Shown here piece by piece: positions 38,276 through 49,088 of a stretch of 64,000 nucleotides of DNA. The position numbers and the translations under genes are program-made. The notes under the pieces were generated by a model. That model was not told the DNA's origin, did no database searches, and was given only the letters and a program-made list of their open reading frames with translations. Source of the DNA: Pseudorhodobacter aquimaris (GTDB taxonomy: Bacteria; Pseudomonadota; Alphaproteobacteria; Rhodobacterales; Rhodobacteraceae); the NCBI RefSeq assembly GCF_001202025.1, contig NZ_LGHS01000052.1:69501-133500 (forward strand), in the 5' to 3' direction. Position 1 is the first letter of the stretch. The number at the start of each line of letters is the position of its first letter.

Positions 38276-41200
38276 TCAAAGGCTCTGCAATAGGTCATCA
38301 AGATCGTCGGCGGCAAAATCCATGTCGGGGAAATCGACAGGGCTTAGGCCCGTGTCCTCGCCCCCCAGACAATGGGCGACCAGCCTGTTCAGGTGGTGGG
38401 TGAAATCATTGGCCAAGGCCTCGATTGTGGCGGCTGCGATCATGTCACCGGGATAGTTCCAGCCGATGCGCAGCCCGTCGGGTGCGGCCAGCGCGTTAAT
38501 CTCCAGCACTGTGTCGCGCGGGTTTGCACCGGCACGCGCAGGGCCCGCGCCTTCATCTGCGGGGTGGAACAGGCTGTCGGCCCCCAGAATGGCGCCGGCC
38601 TGTCCCAGATAGTTGAACCGGATATCCCCGCCCCCGTCCGACAGGTCATTGTGCAAATAGCGCAAAACCCCGAAACCGACCCCGCCGCTTGGCACGCTGC
38701 GCAGGGTTTCCTTGACACCGCGCAAGGCATCACCGGCCGCCCCATCCGGCGGGCTTTGCAGGATGAGGGGATAAAGCGCCGTCAGCCAGCCCACCGTGCC
38801 GCTCAGGTCCAGCGTGTCTTCGGCAATGCGCCCATGGCTTTCCATTTCAATCCGTGTGGCGGTGTGGCCGGTCCAGTCGTGCAGGGCCAATGCCAGTGAT
38901 GCCAGCATCAATTCCTCGCTGGTGACCGGATAGGCGGCAGGCACATCTTGCAAGATCTGTCGGCTCAGTGTGCTATCCAATCGCGTTTCATGGCGCTTGG
39001 CTGTTGCCTCGGTGTTCTGGGCCCTGGTGTTTTGGCCGTCGGGGGCGTCAAGCGGCAAGCGGGCACTCGGCACCGCAAGCACCTCTTGCCAATAGCTGCG
39101 CTGGGTCTTGAAGGTACCGGCATTTTGCAGATGGGCCGCCCAAGTCCCAACCGGTGTGGACCGGCGGCGGGTCGGGGTTTCGCCCCGTTCCAGCGCGTCG
39201 TAAATCCGTTGCAGATCGGCCATCAGGATGCGCCAGGATACACCGTCAACAAGCAGGTGATGCGCCACGACCACAAGGCGCTGGCCACCCTCGGCAAGGT
39301 CGCATAGGGCCGCGCCCCACATCGGCCCATTGGCCAGATCAAAGCCTTGTTGCAAACCTTGCGCGGCATTGCTGACATCACCAGAGGCGCGCGTCAGATA
39401 AGGCTGGTCCTGAACAGGTGCGATGATCTGTGCCCAGATGCCATCCGTGCAGGTAAACCGCGCCCGCAATGCCGCGTGCCATTCAGACAGATGGCCCAAG
39501 GCCCGGTCCAGAATGTCGGGGTCCAATGGCCGTGTCGGGGTGACGACAACCGCCTGATTCCAGTGCTGCGCCTGCGGCAGGTCGCGGCTCAGGAACCAAT
39601 GCTGCACGGGGGTCATTGCTTGCGGGCCGGTGACGGGGCCGGCGGCGTGATCGACGGTATCACGATCTTCGGCGGCGGCGGCCAGTTCGGCAAGGGTCGG
39701 GAACTGGAACAGATCGCGCGGCGTCAGGGCAATGCCGAGATCACGCGCTTCTGCGACCACCTGAATCGCCAGAATGGAATCCCCGCCGATGCTGAAAAAC
39801 CCTGCGTTTCGCGTGATGGCATCGCGGCCCAATACGCGTTTCCAGATCGCGGCAAGCCGGCTCTCCAACCCCGGCAGGGGCATCTCGTCATCCGTCTGCT
39901 GCATCGGGTCATCCCCGGCTGGCGCGGGCATGGATTTGCGGTCCAGCTTGCCATTGGGCAAACGCGGCAAGGCGGCGGCGATGACAAATTGCGTGGGCAC
40001 CAGATGGGCGGGCAGACGTTTTGTCAGCTCTGCGACTAGATCGGATTGTAGCGCGTCCCCCTCGACCCATGCGGTCAGACGCGCGGGCCGGTCGGGTGCC
40101 TGCCAAAGGTCGACCACGGCGGCGATCACACCATCCAATGTGCTGAGCGCGGCCTCTACCTCGCCCGGCTCTATGCGGAAACCGCGGATTTTAAGCTGCC
40201 GGTCCCCGCGCCCGAAATAGTCGATCGAGCCGTCTGCGGTGCGCCGCACGCGGTCGCCGGTGCGGTACATCACCGGCGCGCTGCCGTCACCGTCAAAGGG
40301 GTTGGGCAGGAACCGTTCCGCAGTCATCCCCGGCCGGTTCCAATAGCCACGGCCAACCCCTTGCCCCGCCAGATAAAGCTCTCCTGCCATCCCTACGGGA
40401 AGCTGTTGCAACTGTTCGTCCAGAATATAGGCCTGTGTGCCCGCGACCGGATGGCCCAGATTAAAGCGCGCAAACCCGCGCCGCACATCCATGCCTGTGG
40501 AAAAGGTCGTATCCTCTGACGGGCCGTACAGGTGGACGAAACGATCAACGGCTTCGGTCATTTTCCGGGCCAATGCGGGTGAGGGGGTCTCACCGGCAAG
40601 GCAAACGGTGCGCACGGATCTGGGCAATGGCCCCAGCCGGATCAGCTCTGCCATGGGGGTGGGAACGGTGTTGATCAGTGTCACCTGATCGGCAAAAGGG
40701 GCCGAGGGCAGGGCAAAGAGATCCTCAACCATGAACAGCGTGCCGCCCAGCGAGAGGGTGGCGAAAATCTCAAAGACCGACAGATCAAAACAGACCGAGG
40801 TGGAGCCAAGAACGCCTGCCAGCTCTTCCTTGCTGAATGTGCGTTCGGCCCAGCAAACCAATGCCACCGCGTTGCCGTGGGTCAAGGCCACGCCCTTTGG
40901 CTTGCCGGTCGAGCCCGAGGTATAGATCAAATAGGCGAGATCATCCTGTGTTGTGACACAGGGGGTTGGCATTTGTGGCGGGCGCCCCTGCCAAAATCCG
41001 GCCAGACCAAGTGTGTTTGTGCCATCGTGATCGCCAAGGATCAGGGACAGGGTCGCATCCTCGGCAACATAAGCGATGCGTTCAGCCGGGTAATTGGGAT
41101 CAAGCGGAACATAGGCCGCGCCCGTTTTCAGCACCCCGAGGATTGCCGCAACCAGATCCACCCCGCGCCCCAAGGCGACCCCGACACGGTCACCCGCCCC

Positions 41201-44200
41201 GATACCACGGGTTTGCAAATATGCGGCCAATGTGTTGCTGCGCGCCTCCAGCGCCTCATAGGTGAGGGCGCCCGAGGTATCCTGAACGGCGATCCGCGTC
41301 GGGACCTGCGCCGCACAGGCCGCGACCAAGCCATGTAGCGTGTCGGTATCTGCCACCGGCAGGCGTCCGGTATCGTTCCAGCGCGCGATGGTTTGGGCCT
41401 GTTCAGGGTGCAACATCGACAGGCTGCTGATCGGTGCATCGGGGGTGTCGAAAAGTGACAGGATAAGCGCCTCAAAGGATTGCGCCATATTCGAGGCTGT
41501 TTCTGGCAGGAAAAGATCGCGGCGGTATTCCAGCCGCAGCGCCAGATCCTCACCCCGGTCCAGCACGGCCAGATGCAAATCCGTTTTGGCCGATGTGGCG
41601 GGCATGGCCAAAGGCGCCCATTCCGGCCCCTCATGCGCGGGCCTTTGGGCCTGAACCCGCCACGAGAACATCGCCTGAAAGACGGGGTTATGGCTCCATG
41701 TGCGGTCGGGTGCCAAAGCCTCTACCACTTTTTCAAAGGGCGTGTCCTGATGGCCGAAGCCGTCCAGAACCCGCTGGCGACAATCGGCCAGCAGGGCGGT
41801 GAACCCGGCCTTGTCATCCGTGCGCAACCGCAGCGCCAGCGTGTTGACGAACATCCCGATCAATTGGTCCAGATCAGGATGGGGGCGGGTGCTGATCGGG
41901 GTGCCGACGACCACCTCTTCGGTCTCGGCAAAACGGCCAAGAAAAGCCGCAAAACCCGCAAGCAGCACCATATAGGGCGTCGCACCCGTTTGTGCCGCCA
42001 AGGCGCGCAAGCCCGCAAGCGCGGGGCCTGACAGGGTGAAATCAACATTCCCGCCGGAAAAATCCTGCTGTGCGGGGCGTGGGAAATCGGTCGGAAGCTC
42101 CAGCAACGGCGGCGCGCCGCGCAGGTGATCGAGCCAATATTGGCAACCCTCGCTGAAATCCTGACCTGCTTGCCATGCCGCATAATCCGCATATTGCAGC
42201 GGCAAGGGATCGGGCCGCCACGCAGGCTCTTTGGTCAGCGCGTTATAGCCCTCCATCAATTCACCAAGCGCCAGTTGCACACTGGCAGCATCCGCGATGA
42301 TGTGATGCATGACCATCAACAGGACATGGTTCTCGGCATCCGTGGACAAAAGATCAAGCCTGACAAGCGGTCCCTGTGCCATATCGAAGGGGGTTTGCAC
42401 CTTGGCCGATAACACCGAGGCCATGGCATCCTCGTTTATTGTTGCAACGTTCAGGGTCGGATCTGTTGCACTGCGGGCCGCATGCCGTGGTGTCCCGTCT
42501 ATGGCAGGATAGGCCGATCGCAAAATCTGGTGTCGGTTGCATAAGGCGGCAAAGGCGCGGGCCAAGCGCGCGCTGTTGACTGTACCCTTCAGGCGCAGTG
42601 CCGACGGAATATGATAGGCGGTTTGATCCGGGTCCAGTGACGCCAATGCCCATTGACGCGATTGCGCATGGGACAGTGGCGGCATGGCCTCTGGCGCAAG
42701 GCGGGGGATCGGATCACGGGGCACATCCCGCAAGATCCCCACCTGATCCAAAGCACGGGTATAGGCGCCAAGGCGGGGGTTTTCAAACAACAGGCGCAGC
42801 GGTAGGGCACGCGGGCCGTCATGGTCCAGCCGCGCCACCATGCGCATCGCCAGCAAGGAATGCCCGCCAAGACCAAAGAAGTCATCCTCCGGCCCCGGTG
42901 CGTCAATGCCCAGAACCTCGGCCCAGATTTTCGCCAGCATGGTTTCGGCTCCGGTTGTTGTCTGTGTTGATGCGGCCTGCGTGTCTGGCGCAGGCAGGCG
43001 CAGCCGGTCAACCTTGCCGCTTGCGTTCAGCGGAAAGCTGTCGAGGAACACAAAAGCCGACGGCATCATATAGGCCGGAAGATGCGCCCCGAGATGCCTG
43101 CGCAAACGGTCTTGCAGGTCGGGTTCATCATTGGCACGGCAATAGGCGACCAGCATGGCCGCATCGCCCTCGCCCAAAAGTATCATCGCCGCCTGTTCGA
43201 CCGCAGGATCCTGGGTCAGCAATGTCTCGATCTCGCCCGCTTCGATCCGGAACCCCCGCAGCTTGAGCTGAAAGTCGATCCGCCCGAGATAGATGATTTC
43301 CCCCTCGGCAGTTATCTTTGCACGGTCGCCGGTCCGATACAGACGTTGGCCATCGCGGGTGATGAATTTTTGCGCGGTCAGCTCCGGCCTGTCCAGATAG
43401 CCGGGTGAAAGGCCGTCACCACCGATCAGGATCTCACCCGCCACGCCGGGGGGGCAAGGGCGACCATCGGCATCCGCGATGTGTATCCAGGTGTTGGCGA
43501 TTGGGCGGCCCAAAGGGATTTGCCTGCGGCCGATATCATCCGCCGTAATCTCGGCGCAGGCCGACCAGATTGTGGTCTCGGTCGGGCCATAGAGGTTGAA
43601 CAAACGCCCGTCCCCACCCAGCAAGCGTTGGGCAAGGGCCATATCCAGCGCCTCCCCCCCGCAAAGCATCTTAAAGCCCGCCGGGGCCTGCCAGCCCTCT
43701 TCGACCAACAGCCGCCAGCTTGAGGGCGTGGCCTGCATCATCGTCGCATCCACCCGTTCCAAAAGCCGCGACAGGGCCAAGCCGTCAATCACGTCAAACG
43801 CGTCCGCGATCACCAACGTGCCACCCGACAAAAGCGGCAAGAACAGCTCCAGCCCCGCGATGTCGAATGCGGGCGTGGTGACGCTGACCAAACAATCCTG
43901 CGCGGTCATGCCGGGGCTGCGCGCCATGCTGGTCAACAGGTTCACCAGACTGCGTTGCCGGATCGGCACGCCCTTGGGCCGCCCCGTGGTGCCAGAGGTA
44001 AAGATGACATAGGCCAGATCCTCACCTGTAATCACCCGCAAGGGGGGGGTGTCGGCACAGGCGTTTATGGCGTCGCGGCTGGCCTCAAGGTCCAGATAGG
44101 GGCATTCGGATGGCACAGGCGGCGCACCTGCGCCGATCAGCAAGACGGGTTTGCTGTCTTGCAAGATATCACGCAACCGTTGCGGCGGATGGGTCGGGTC

Positions 44201-45850
44201 CAGCGGAATATAGGGCGCGCCCAGTTTGAGCAGCGCCAAAAGTGTGACCACCAGATCAGCCGTGCGGGGCAGGCAAACGGCCACCCTGTCGCCGGTCTGC
44301 ACCTTGGGGTCCAGATATTGCGCCAAACGGTTGGCGGTGGCGTCAAGCTGCGCATAGGTCAGACGGGTATCCCCTGCGACCAGGGCCGTTGCCTCCGGCT
44401 GTTGCGCGGCCTGTGCAATGAGGCTTGCAAGATCAAAATCGGGTATGGCGCGATCGGTGGCATTGAACGCCAAAAGCCTCTGTTTGTCGGTGGCTGTAAA
44501 CAGGTCGATATCGGCCAGCTTGCAATCGGGCGCCCCGGTCGCCGCCTCAAGAATGCGGATATAGTCATCAACCATCCGCTGTGCCGTTTCGGGCCGGAAC
44601 AGTGCCGTGGCATATTCCAGAACGCCGCTGATTTTCTCTCCGATGAACATATCGAGGCAAAGGTCGAACCGTGCCGTTTTCGCAGGCAGGATGACGGTCT
44701 CAAGTGTCAATCCCGTTAGTGTCGCCGTGTCCGGCTGCTTTTCATGCAGGTTGAACATGGATTGAAACAGCGGCGCATGGGCTAGGCTGCGTTCGGATAC
44801 GGTGGCATCAACCACCTGCTCAAATGGCAGCTCTTGATGGGCCATCGCCCCTGTGATTTGCCTCTGCATCCGCGCCAGCAGGTCGTCAAAACTGTCATCC
44901 GCCGCCACAGTGCAACGGATCGCTAATGTATTGACGAAATAGCCGACCAGCCCTTGCAGCTCGGCACGGTCGCGGTTGGATACGGTGGTGCCGATGCAGA
45001 TATCCTGCGCGCCGCTATAACGGTGATGCAGAATATGAAATCCGGCCAGCAAAAGGGTAAAGGGCGTGACCGCACGGGCCTTGGCAAGGCCGCGCAGGCG
45101 CGAGACCAAACCATCGGGCAGATCAAAACGCAGCCGCCCGCCGACATAATCTTGCTGTTTGGGGCGCATAAAATCCGTGGGCATGTCCAGTAATGGCGCA
45201 AGCCCGTGGAGCGTCTCTTGCCAAAAGGCAAGTTGCCCTTTCAGATCCCGGCTTCGCTGTGCCAGCGCATGATCGGCAAATTGTAAGGGCAGCGGGGGCA
45301 GGGATTTACCCTCATAAAGGGCGGTGAACTCTGCGATCATGACCTGAAGCGAATGGTAATCGGCCACGATGTGATGCACCGCAATGGCCAGAACATGATG
45401 GCGGTCATCCAGCCGGAACAAGGCGGCGCGCAACACCGGACCTTTGACCAGATCAAAGGGGCGTGCGGCGAAACCGGCCAAGGCTTTTTGTAGGGCGGGT
45501 TCCGCGATATCGGCGGTTTCCAGTGCCACGGGCGCAGCTGCCCCGATGGATTGCACAACCGCGCCGTCGTGATCGGTGAAGAGGGTACGCAAGGGCTCAT
45601 GGCGGGCCACTATCCCGTCCAGCGCGGCCTGAAGCCGGGCGGGGTCAAGATCCCCGCGCAGACGCAGGGCGGCGGCGATGGTATAGGTCGACTGGCCCGG
45701 TTGTAGCTGGTCGATGAACCACAGACGTTGTTGGGCCGCGCTAAGCGGGGCATGGCGGGGCCGCGTATCGGGGCGGGTCTGTTTCATCATTTTTGCCAAT
45801 AGGGCGCGTTTGGCGGCCGGATCAAGCGTGGTGGTGTCTTGGGGGTTCAT
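38276..45850 (-). CDS. NRPS, two modules: C-A-T-C-A-T-E
   Basis: 2,524 residues. C1 (about 37-470; HHIVADYHS), A1 (about 480-980), T1 (DDFFGLGGHS), C2 (about 1070-1510; HHIIADAAS), A2 (about 1520-2020), T2 (AGFFSIGGDS, the GGDS form usual before epimerisation) and E (about 2110-2520; HHLLVDGVSWRI). Pocket residues read by eye give D-I-L-Q-L-G-L-I-W for A1, the known Gly code, and D-L-F-N-C-A-L-T-F for A2, close to Ala codes. E would make the second residue D. Both C domains have lost the Gly of HHxxxDG. The C-terminus is acidic, like other E-domain docking tails. Start overlaps the upstream gene by 4 bases. Confidence 0.93.
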   Translation of the reverse strand: MNPQDTTTLDPAAKRALLAKMMKQTRPDTRPRHAPLSAAQQRLWFIDQLQPGQSTYTIAAALRLRGDLDPARLQAALDGIVARHEPLRTLFTDHDGAVVQSIGAAAPVALETADIAEPALQKALAGFAARPFDLVKGPVLRAALFRLDDRHHVLAIAVHHIVADYHSLQVMIAEFTALYEGKSLPPLPLQFADHALAQRSRDLKGQLAFWQETLHGLAPLLDMPTDFMRPKQQDYVGGRLRFDLPDGLVSRLRGLAKARAVTPFTLLLAGFHILHHRYSGAQDICIGTTVSNRDRAELQGLVGYFVNTLAIRCTVAADDSFDDLLARMQRQITGAMAHQELPFEQVVDATVSERSLAHAPLFQSMFNLHEKQPDTATLTGLTLETVILPAKTARFDLCLDMFIGEKISGVLEYATALFRPETAQRMVDDYIRILEAATGAPDCKLADIDLFTATDKQRLLAFNATDRAIPDFDLASLIAQAAQQPEATALVAGDTRLTYAQLDATANRLAQYLDPKVQTGDRVAVCLPRTADLVVTLLALLKLGAPYIPLDPTHPPQRLRDILQDSKPVLLIGAGAPPVPSECPYLDLEASRDAINACADTPPLRVITGEDLAYVIFTSGTTGRPKGVPIRQRSLVNLLTSMARSPGMTAQDCLVSVTTPAFDIAGLELFLPLLSGGTLVIADAFDVIDGLALSRLLERVDATMMQATPSSWRLLVEEGWQAPAGFKMLCGGEALDMALAQRLLGGDGRLFNLYGPTETTIWSACAEITADDIGRRQIPLGRPIANTWIHIADADGRPCPPGVAGEILIGGDGLSPGYLDRPELTAQKFITRDGQRLYRTGDRAKITAEGEIIYLGRIDFQLKLRGFRIEAGEIETLLTQDPAVEQAAMILLGEGDAAMLVAYCRANDEPDLQDRLRRHLGAHLPAYMMPSAFVFLDSFPLNASGKVDRLRLPAPDTQAASTQTTTGAETMLAKIWAEVLGIDAPGPEDDFFGLGGHSLLAMRMVARLDHDGPRALPLRLLFENPRLGAYTRALDQVGILRDVPRDPIPRLAPEAMPPLSHAQSRQWALASLDPDQTAYHIPSALRLKGTVNSARLARAFAALCNRHQILRSAYPAIDGTPRHAARSATDPTLNVATINEDAMASVLSAKVQTPFDMAQGPLVRLDLLSTDAENHVLLMVMHHIIADAASVQLALGELMEGYNALTKEPAWRPDPLPLQYADYAAWQAGQDFSEGCQYWLDHLRGAPPLLELPTDFPRPAQQDFSGGNVDFTLSGPALAGLRALAAQTGATPYMVLLAGFAAFLGRFAETEEVVVGTPISTRPHPDLDQLIGMFVNTLALRLRTDDKAGFTALLADCRQRVLDGFGHQDTPFEKVVEALAPDRTWSHNPVFQAMFSWRVQAQRPAHEGPEWAPLAMPATSAKTDLHLAVLDRGEDLALRLEYRRDLFLPETASNMAQSFEALILSLFDTPDAPISSLSMLHPEQAQTIARWNDTGRLPVADTDTLHGLVAACAAQVPTRIAVQDTSGALTYEALEARSNTLAAYLQTRGIGAGDRVGVALGRGVDLVAAILGVLKTGAAYVPLDPNYPAERIAYVAEDATLSLILGDHDGTNTLGLAGFWQGRPPQMPTPCVTTQDDLAYLIYTSGSTGKPKGVALTHGNAVALVCWAERTFSKEELAGVLGSTSVCFDLSVFEIFATLSLGGTLFMVEDLFALPSAPFADQVTLINTVPTPMAELIRLGPLPRSVRTVCLAGETPSPALARKMTEAVDRFVHLYGPSEDTTFSTGMDVRRGFARFNLGHPVAGTQAYILDEQLQQLPVGMAGELYLAGQGVGRGYWNRPGMTAERFLPNPFDGDGSAPVMYRTGDRVRRTADGSIDYFGRGDRQLKIRGFRIEPGEVEAALSTLDGVIAAVVDLWQAPDRPARLTAWVEGDALQSDLVAELTKRLPAHLVPTQFVIAAALPRLPNGKLDRKSMPAPAGDDPMQQTDDEMPLPGLESRLAAIWKRVLGRDAITRNAGFFSIGGDSILAIQVVAEARDLGIALTPRDLFQFPTLAELAAAAEDRDTVDHAAGPVTGPQAMTPVQHWFLSRDLPQAQHWNQAVVVTPTRPLDPDILDRALGHLSEWHAALRARFTCTDGIWAQIIAPVQDQPYLTRASGDVSNAAQGLQQGFDLANGPMWGAALCDLAEGGQRLVVVAHHLLVDGVSWRILMADLQRIYDALERGETPTRRRSTPVGTWAAHLQNAGTFKTQRSYWQEVLAVPSARLPLDAPDGQNTRAQNTEATAKRHETRLDSTLSRQILQDVPAAYPVTSEELMLASLALALHDWTGHTATRIEMESHGRIAEDTLDLSGTVGWLTALYPLILQSPPDGAAGDALRGVKETLRSVPSGGVGFGVLRYLHNDLSDGGGDIRFNYLGQAGAILGADSLFHPADEGAGPARAGANPRDTVLEINALAAPDGLRIGWNYPGDMIAAATIEALANDFTHHLNRLVAHCLGGEDTGLSPVDFPDMDFAADDLDDLLQSL

Positions 45851-48800
45851 GCCTGTTCCTCTGTTGTATTGGGGGCCATCTGCGCCAGCAAAGCGTCAAC
45901 TTCGGCATCGCTTAGCCCTTCGGTCGGATCGGAAGATTGTGGGGCGTCGGGCACCTGCCCGACTGCTTCATCCAGCAGGGCGGCCTGTTTGCGCGGTGTC
46001 AGCGCGTTGAACATCTGGCCCAATGTCAGCTGAACGGTGAATTCCTGTTGCAAGCGGGCCAGCAGGCGCATCGCCAGCAAGGAATGCCCCCCAAGCGCGA
46101 AAAAGTCATCCTCGGCCCCGATCCCGGACTGGTCCAGAAACTCCTCCCAGATCGCGATGACCCGCTGTTCGGTCTCGGTTTCGGGCGCAACATGGCGACG
46201 GTGTTCGACCCCTGCAAAGGCATTGAGGGTGGGCCGGTCCACCTTGCCATTGGGCATGCGGGGCAGAGTGGTGTGGAGCTGCCAAAGCGTTGGCACCATA
46301 TGGGCCGGAAGCTGTGCCGCCAAAAAGTCGCGCAGGGTTTCGGGCGCAACGCTCTGCCCCGGCAACGGGGCAATATGGGCGATTAGCTGACGGTCGATAT
46401 CGGCAGGCGCGCCTGTGATCAGAACCACGGCCTCGGCCACATCGGGGTGGGTCTCCAACCGGTTCTCGATCTCGCCGACTCAATACGTTGGCCGCGCAAT
46501 TTTGCCTGCGTGTCGATGCGGTCCAGAATATCAATGCGCCCGTCCACCCGCCAACGCCCGCGATCACCGCTACGGTAGAGCCGTGCGGTCTCCCCATCCT
46601 GAAACGGGTCTGGCAAGAACCGTTCGGCTGTCAGCTCGGGCCGGTTCAGATAGCCGCGCGCAAGGCCGGCCCCCGCGACGCAAAGCTCTCCGGCAAGGCC
46701 CGTGGGCATCAGCGCGCCGTTGCGGTCCAGCACATAGATGCGCGACCCCGGAAAGGGGCGGCCGATGGGCATCGGGCGTTCGGGCTCATTTTGCACCGGA
46801 TTGCCGGCGTCATAGATGGCGTCTTCGGTGGGGCCATAGAGGTTGTTGATGGTCCTGAGCTGCGGAAACTCCAGCAACCGGTCCAGCAAAGCGGGGGGGA
46901 AAAACTCTCCGGCAAGGTTGATGCAGCGCACCGATGCGGGCAGGTCGTTGTGTTTGACCAATTCGCGCAACAGGCTTGGCACCGTGTTCAACAAGGTCAC
47001 ACCGGCATCAGCAGGCAGGTCGAGCAAGCTTTGCGCCATCACCATCCGCCCGCCATTGGCCAGTGTGGCAAAGATCTCAAACAATGACAGGTCAAAGGAA
47101 ACCGAGGTCGCAAAAAGAACGCCGGTAAGGTCTTGTGGTTCAAACACCGTGCCGGCCCAAGCGACGCGCGACAGGATATTGCGATGCTCCAACGCCACAC
47201 CTTTTGGCTGGCCGGTGGAGCCTGATGTATAGATGATCACCGCCAGATCCGCACCTTTGCCACGTGGCATCGGCGCGGGGGCAGGGGGCAGGTCATGGAT
47301 ATTGACCGCAAGGGTATCGCCAACCGTATCCACGCCGCCATCGGTCAGGATCAGCCCAACACCCGCATCCTGCGCCATATAGGCAATGCGCACAGCAGGA
47401 TAGGCCGGATCAAGCGGGACATAGGCGCATCCGGCCCGCAAGACCCCGAGGATCGTCGCCACCAGATCGGGCCTGCGCGCCATTGATATCCCGATACGGG
47501 ATTGAGCAGGCATATCGCGCTGATCCAAGGCCGCCGCAATAGCGCCCGACCGCGCATCAAGATCACGGTAGGTGATTTCCTGCTGCCCATCGGTAATGGC
47601 GATGGCGTCAGGGGTCCGGCCTGCCTGATCCAGGAATGCCTGATGCAAGGTCTCGGCGTGCTGTGGCAAGGCGGGGCCGGTGGCCAGAGAGACCATCTTA
47701 CGGGCCTCATCCGCGTCCAGCATGGCAAGCCGTGACGCAGGGCATTTGGGGTCATCCAGCGCCGCCCGCAGCAGATTGATGAAATGCACGCTCATCCGCG
47801 AAATGATCTCGGGGTCATAGAGGTCGGCGCGATATTCCATCCGACCGGAAAGGGCCGCACCGTCATCCTCTAGGTTCATCCGCAATTCGTATTTGGTGGT
47901 ACGATCCTGACGGGCCAGACGTTCCAGACGGACTCCGTGGATCTGATCTGGCAGCCGTTCAGCCTGTTGCAGGTCGAATTTCGCGCGAAACAGCGGGATC
48001 ATCTCGCCACCGGAGCGGTCGGGGTTCAGGGCTTCGACCACTTGATCCAAAGGCACATCCTGATGCGCAAAGGCATCGCGCAAGACCTGCCGGGTGCGGC
48101 TAAGGATCGTGTCGAAATCAGGATTTCCCGACAGATCACAGCGCAGGGCCAAAGTATTGACCAGCGGCCCGATCATCGCTTGGGCCTCATGGCTGTCGCG
48201 GTTGGATATATCGCTGCCGACGGTAATGTCATCGCTATCGCAATAGCGGTACATCAACAGGTTGAACCCCGCGAGCAACAGGGTGAACAGGCTGACGCCG
48301 CGCTGCCTTGCCTCTTGGCGCAGGGCCGCGCTCAGGTCATCGGGCAGGGTAAATTCATGTGTCGCACCAAGGGGCGTATCACCACGGCGTTTACGCGGTA
48401 GATCTAGGGCTTGCGCGTCGCGTAGTGTGTCCTGCCACCATTGGATTTGCGTATCCAGACCGGTAACCTGTGTGCTGCGTTGCCGCTCTGCATAATCGGG
48501 CATTTGCAGTCCGGGCGGGGGCAGCGGATCAACCTCATCGCGGCAAGCCGCATCATAGAGGACGGCCAGTTCGCGGACCATTACCCCCATGGACCAACGG
48601 TCAGCCATGATGTGATGCAATCCGATGGCAAGGATGGCATCCTCGGGCGCCTCGCGCAGCAGGGCGGCGCGCATTGGCACCTGCGTCAGATCGAAAGGCG
48701 GCTCTATGATCCGTGTCATCGCGGCTGTGGCATCTGCGCAATCGATCAGGGCAAGCCGTGGCGGGGTGCCGGGCATTTGTTGCGGGGTGCCATCCGCATC

Positions 48801-49085
48801 AAGCCGGTAACAACTGCGCAGGGCTGCATGGCGGGCGACCAACCCGTCAAACGCCCTTTGCATTGCACTGGCATCCAGCGGGCCGCGCAAACGCAGGGTG
48901 ATCGCCATATTATAGGCGGTGTTTTCCGGCTCAAGCTGTTGGACGAACCACAGCCGTTGCTGGGCAAATGACAGCGGCGCGGGGGCTTGTGGATCCCGCG
49001 CGGGGGCGGCGCTCCGGCGACGTTTTTGCAGCAACGCACGTTGCGCGGGGGTCAGGCGGGCAAGTTTGCTGGCGATATCACTCAT
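45847..49085 (-). CDS. NRPS module C-A-T, broken by a one-base frameshift
   Basis: Restored size 1,079 residues. C domain about 35-465 with HHIMADRWS (Gly replaced by Arg); A domain from about 480, with YTSGSTGQPKG, NNLYGPTED and YRSGDRGRW. At AKLRGQRIE the frame fails; the next motif and the rest, from ETHPDVAEAVVL to the carrier FFALGGHSLLAM and a tail EGLSDAEVDALL, are in another minus frame. One missing C/G near 46479 explains it: the restored run is RIEVGEIENRLE. Pocket residues read D-L-F-N-N-A-L-I-Y, nine-tenths of a known Ala code. Three bases separate it from the PKS gene upstream. The 3' end overlaps the next gene by 4 bases. Confidence 0.9.
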
Positions 49086-49088
49086 GGC

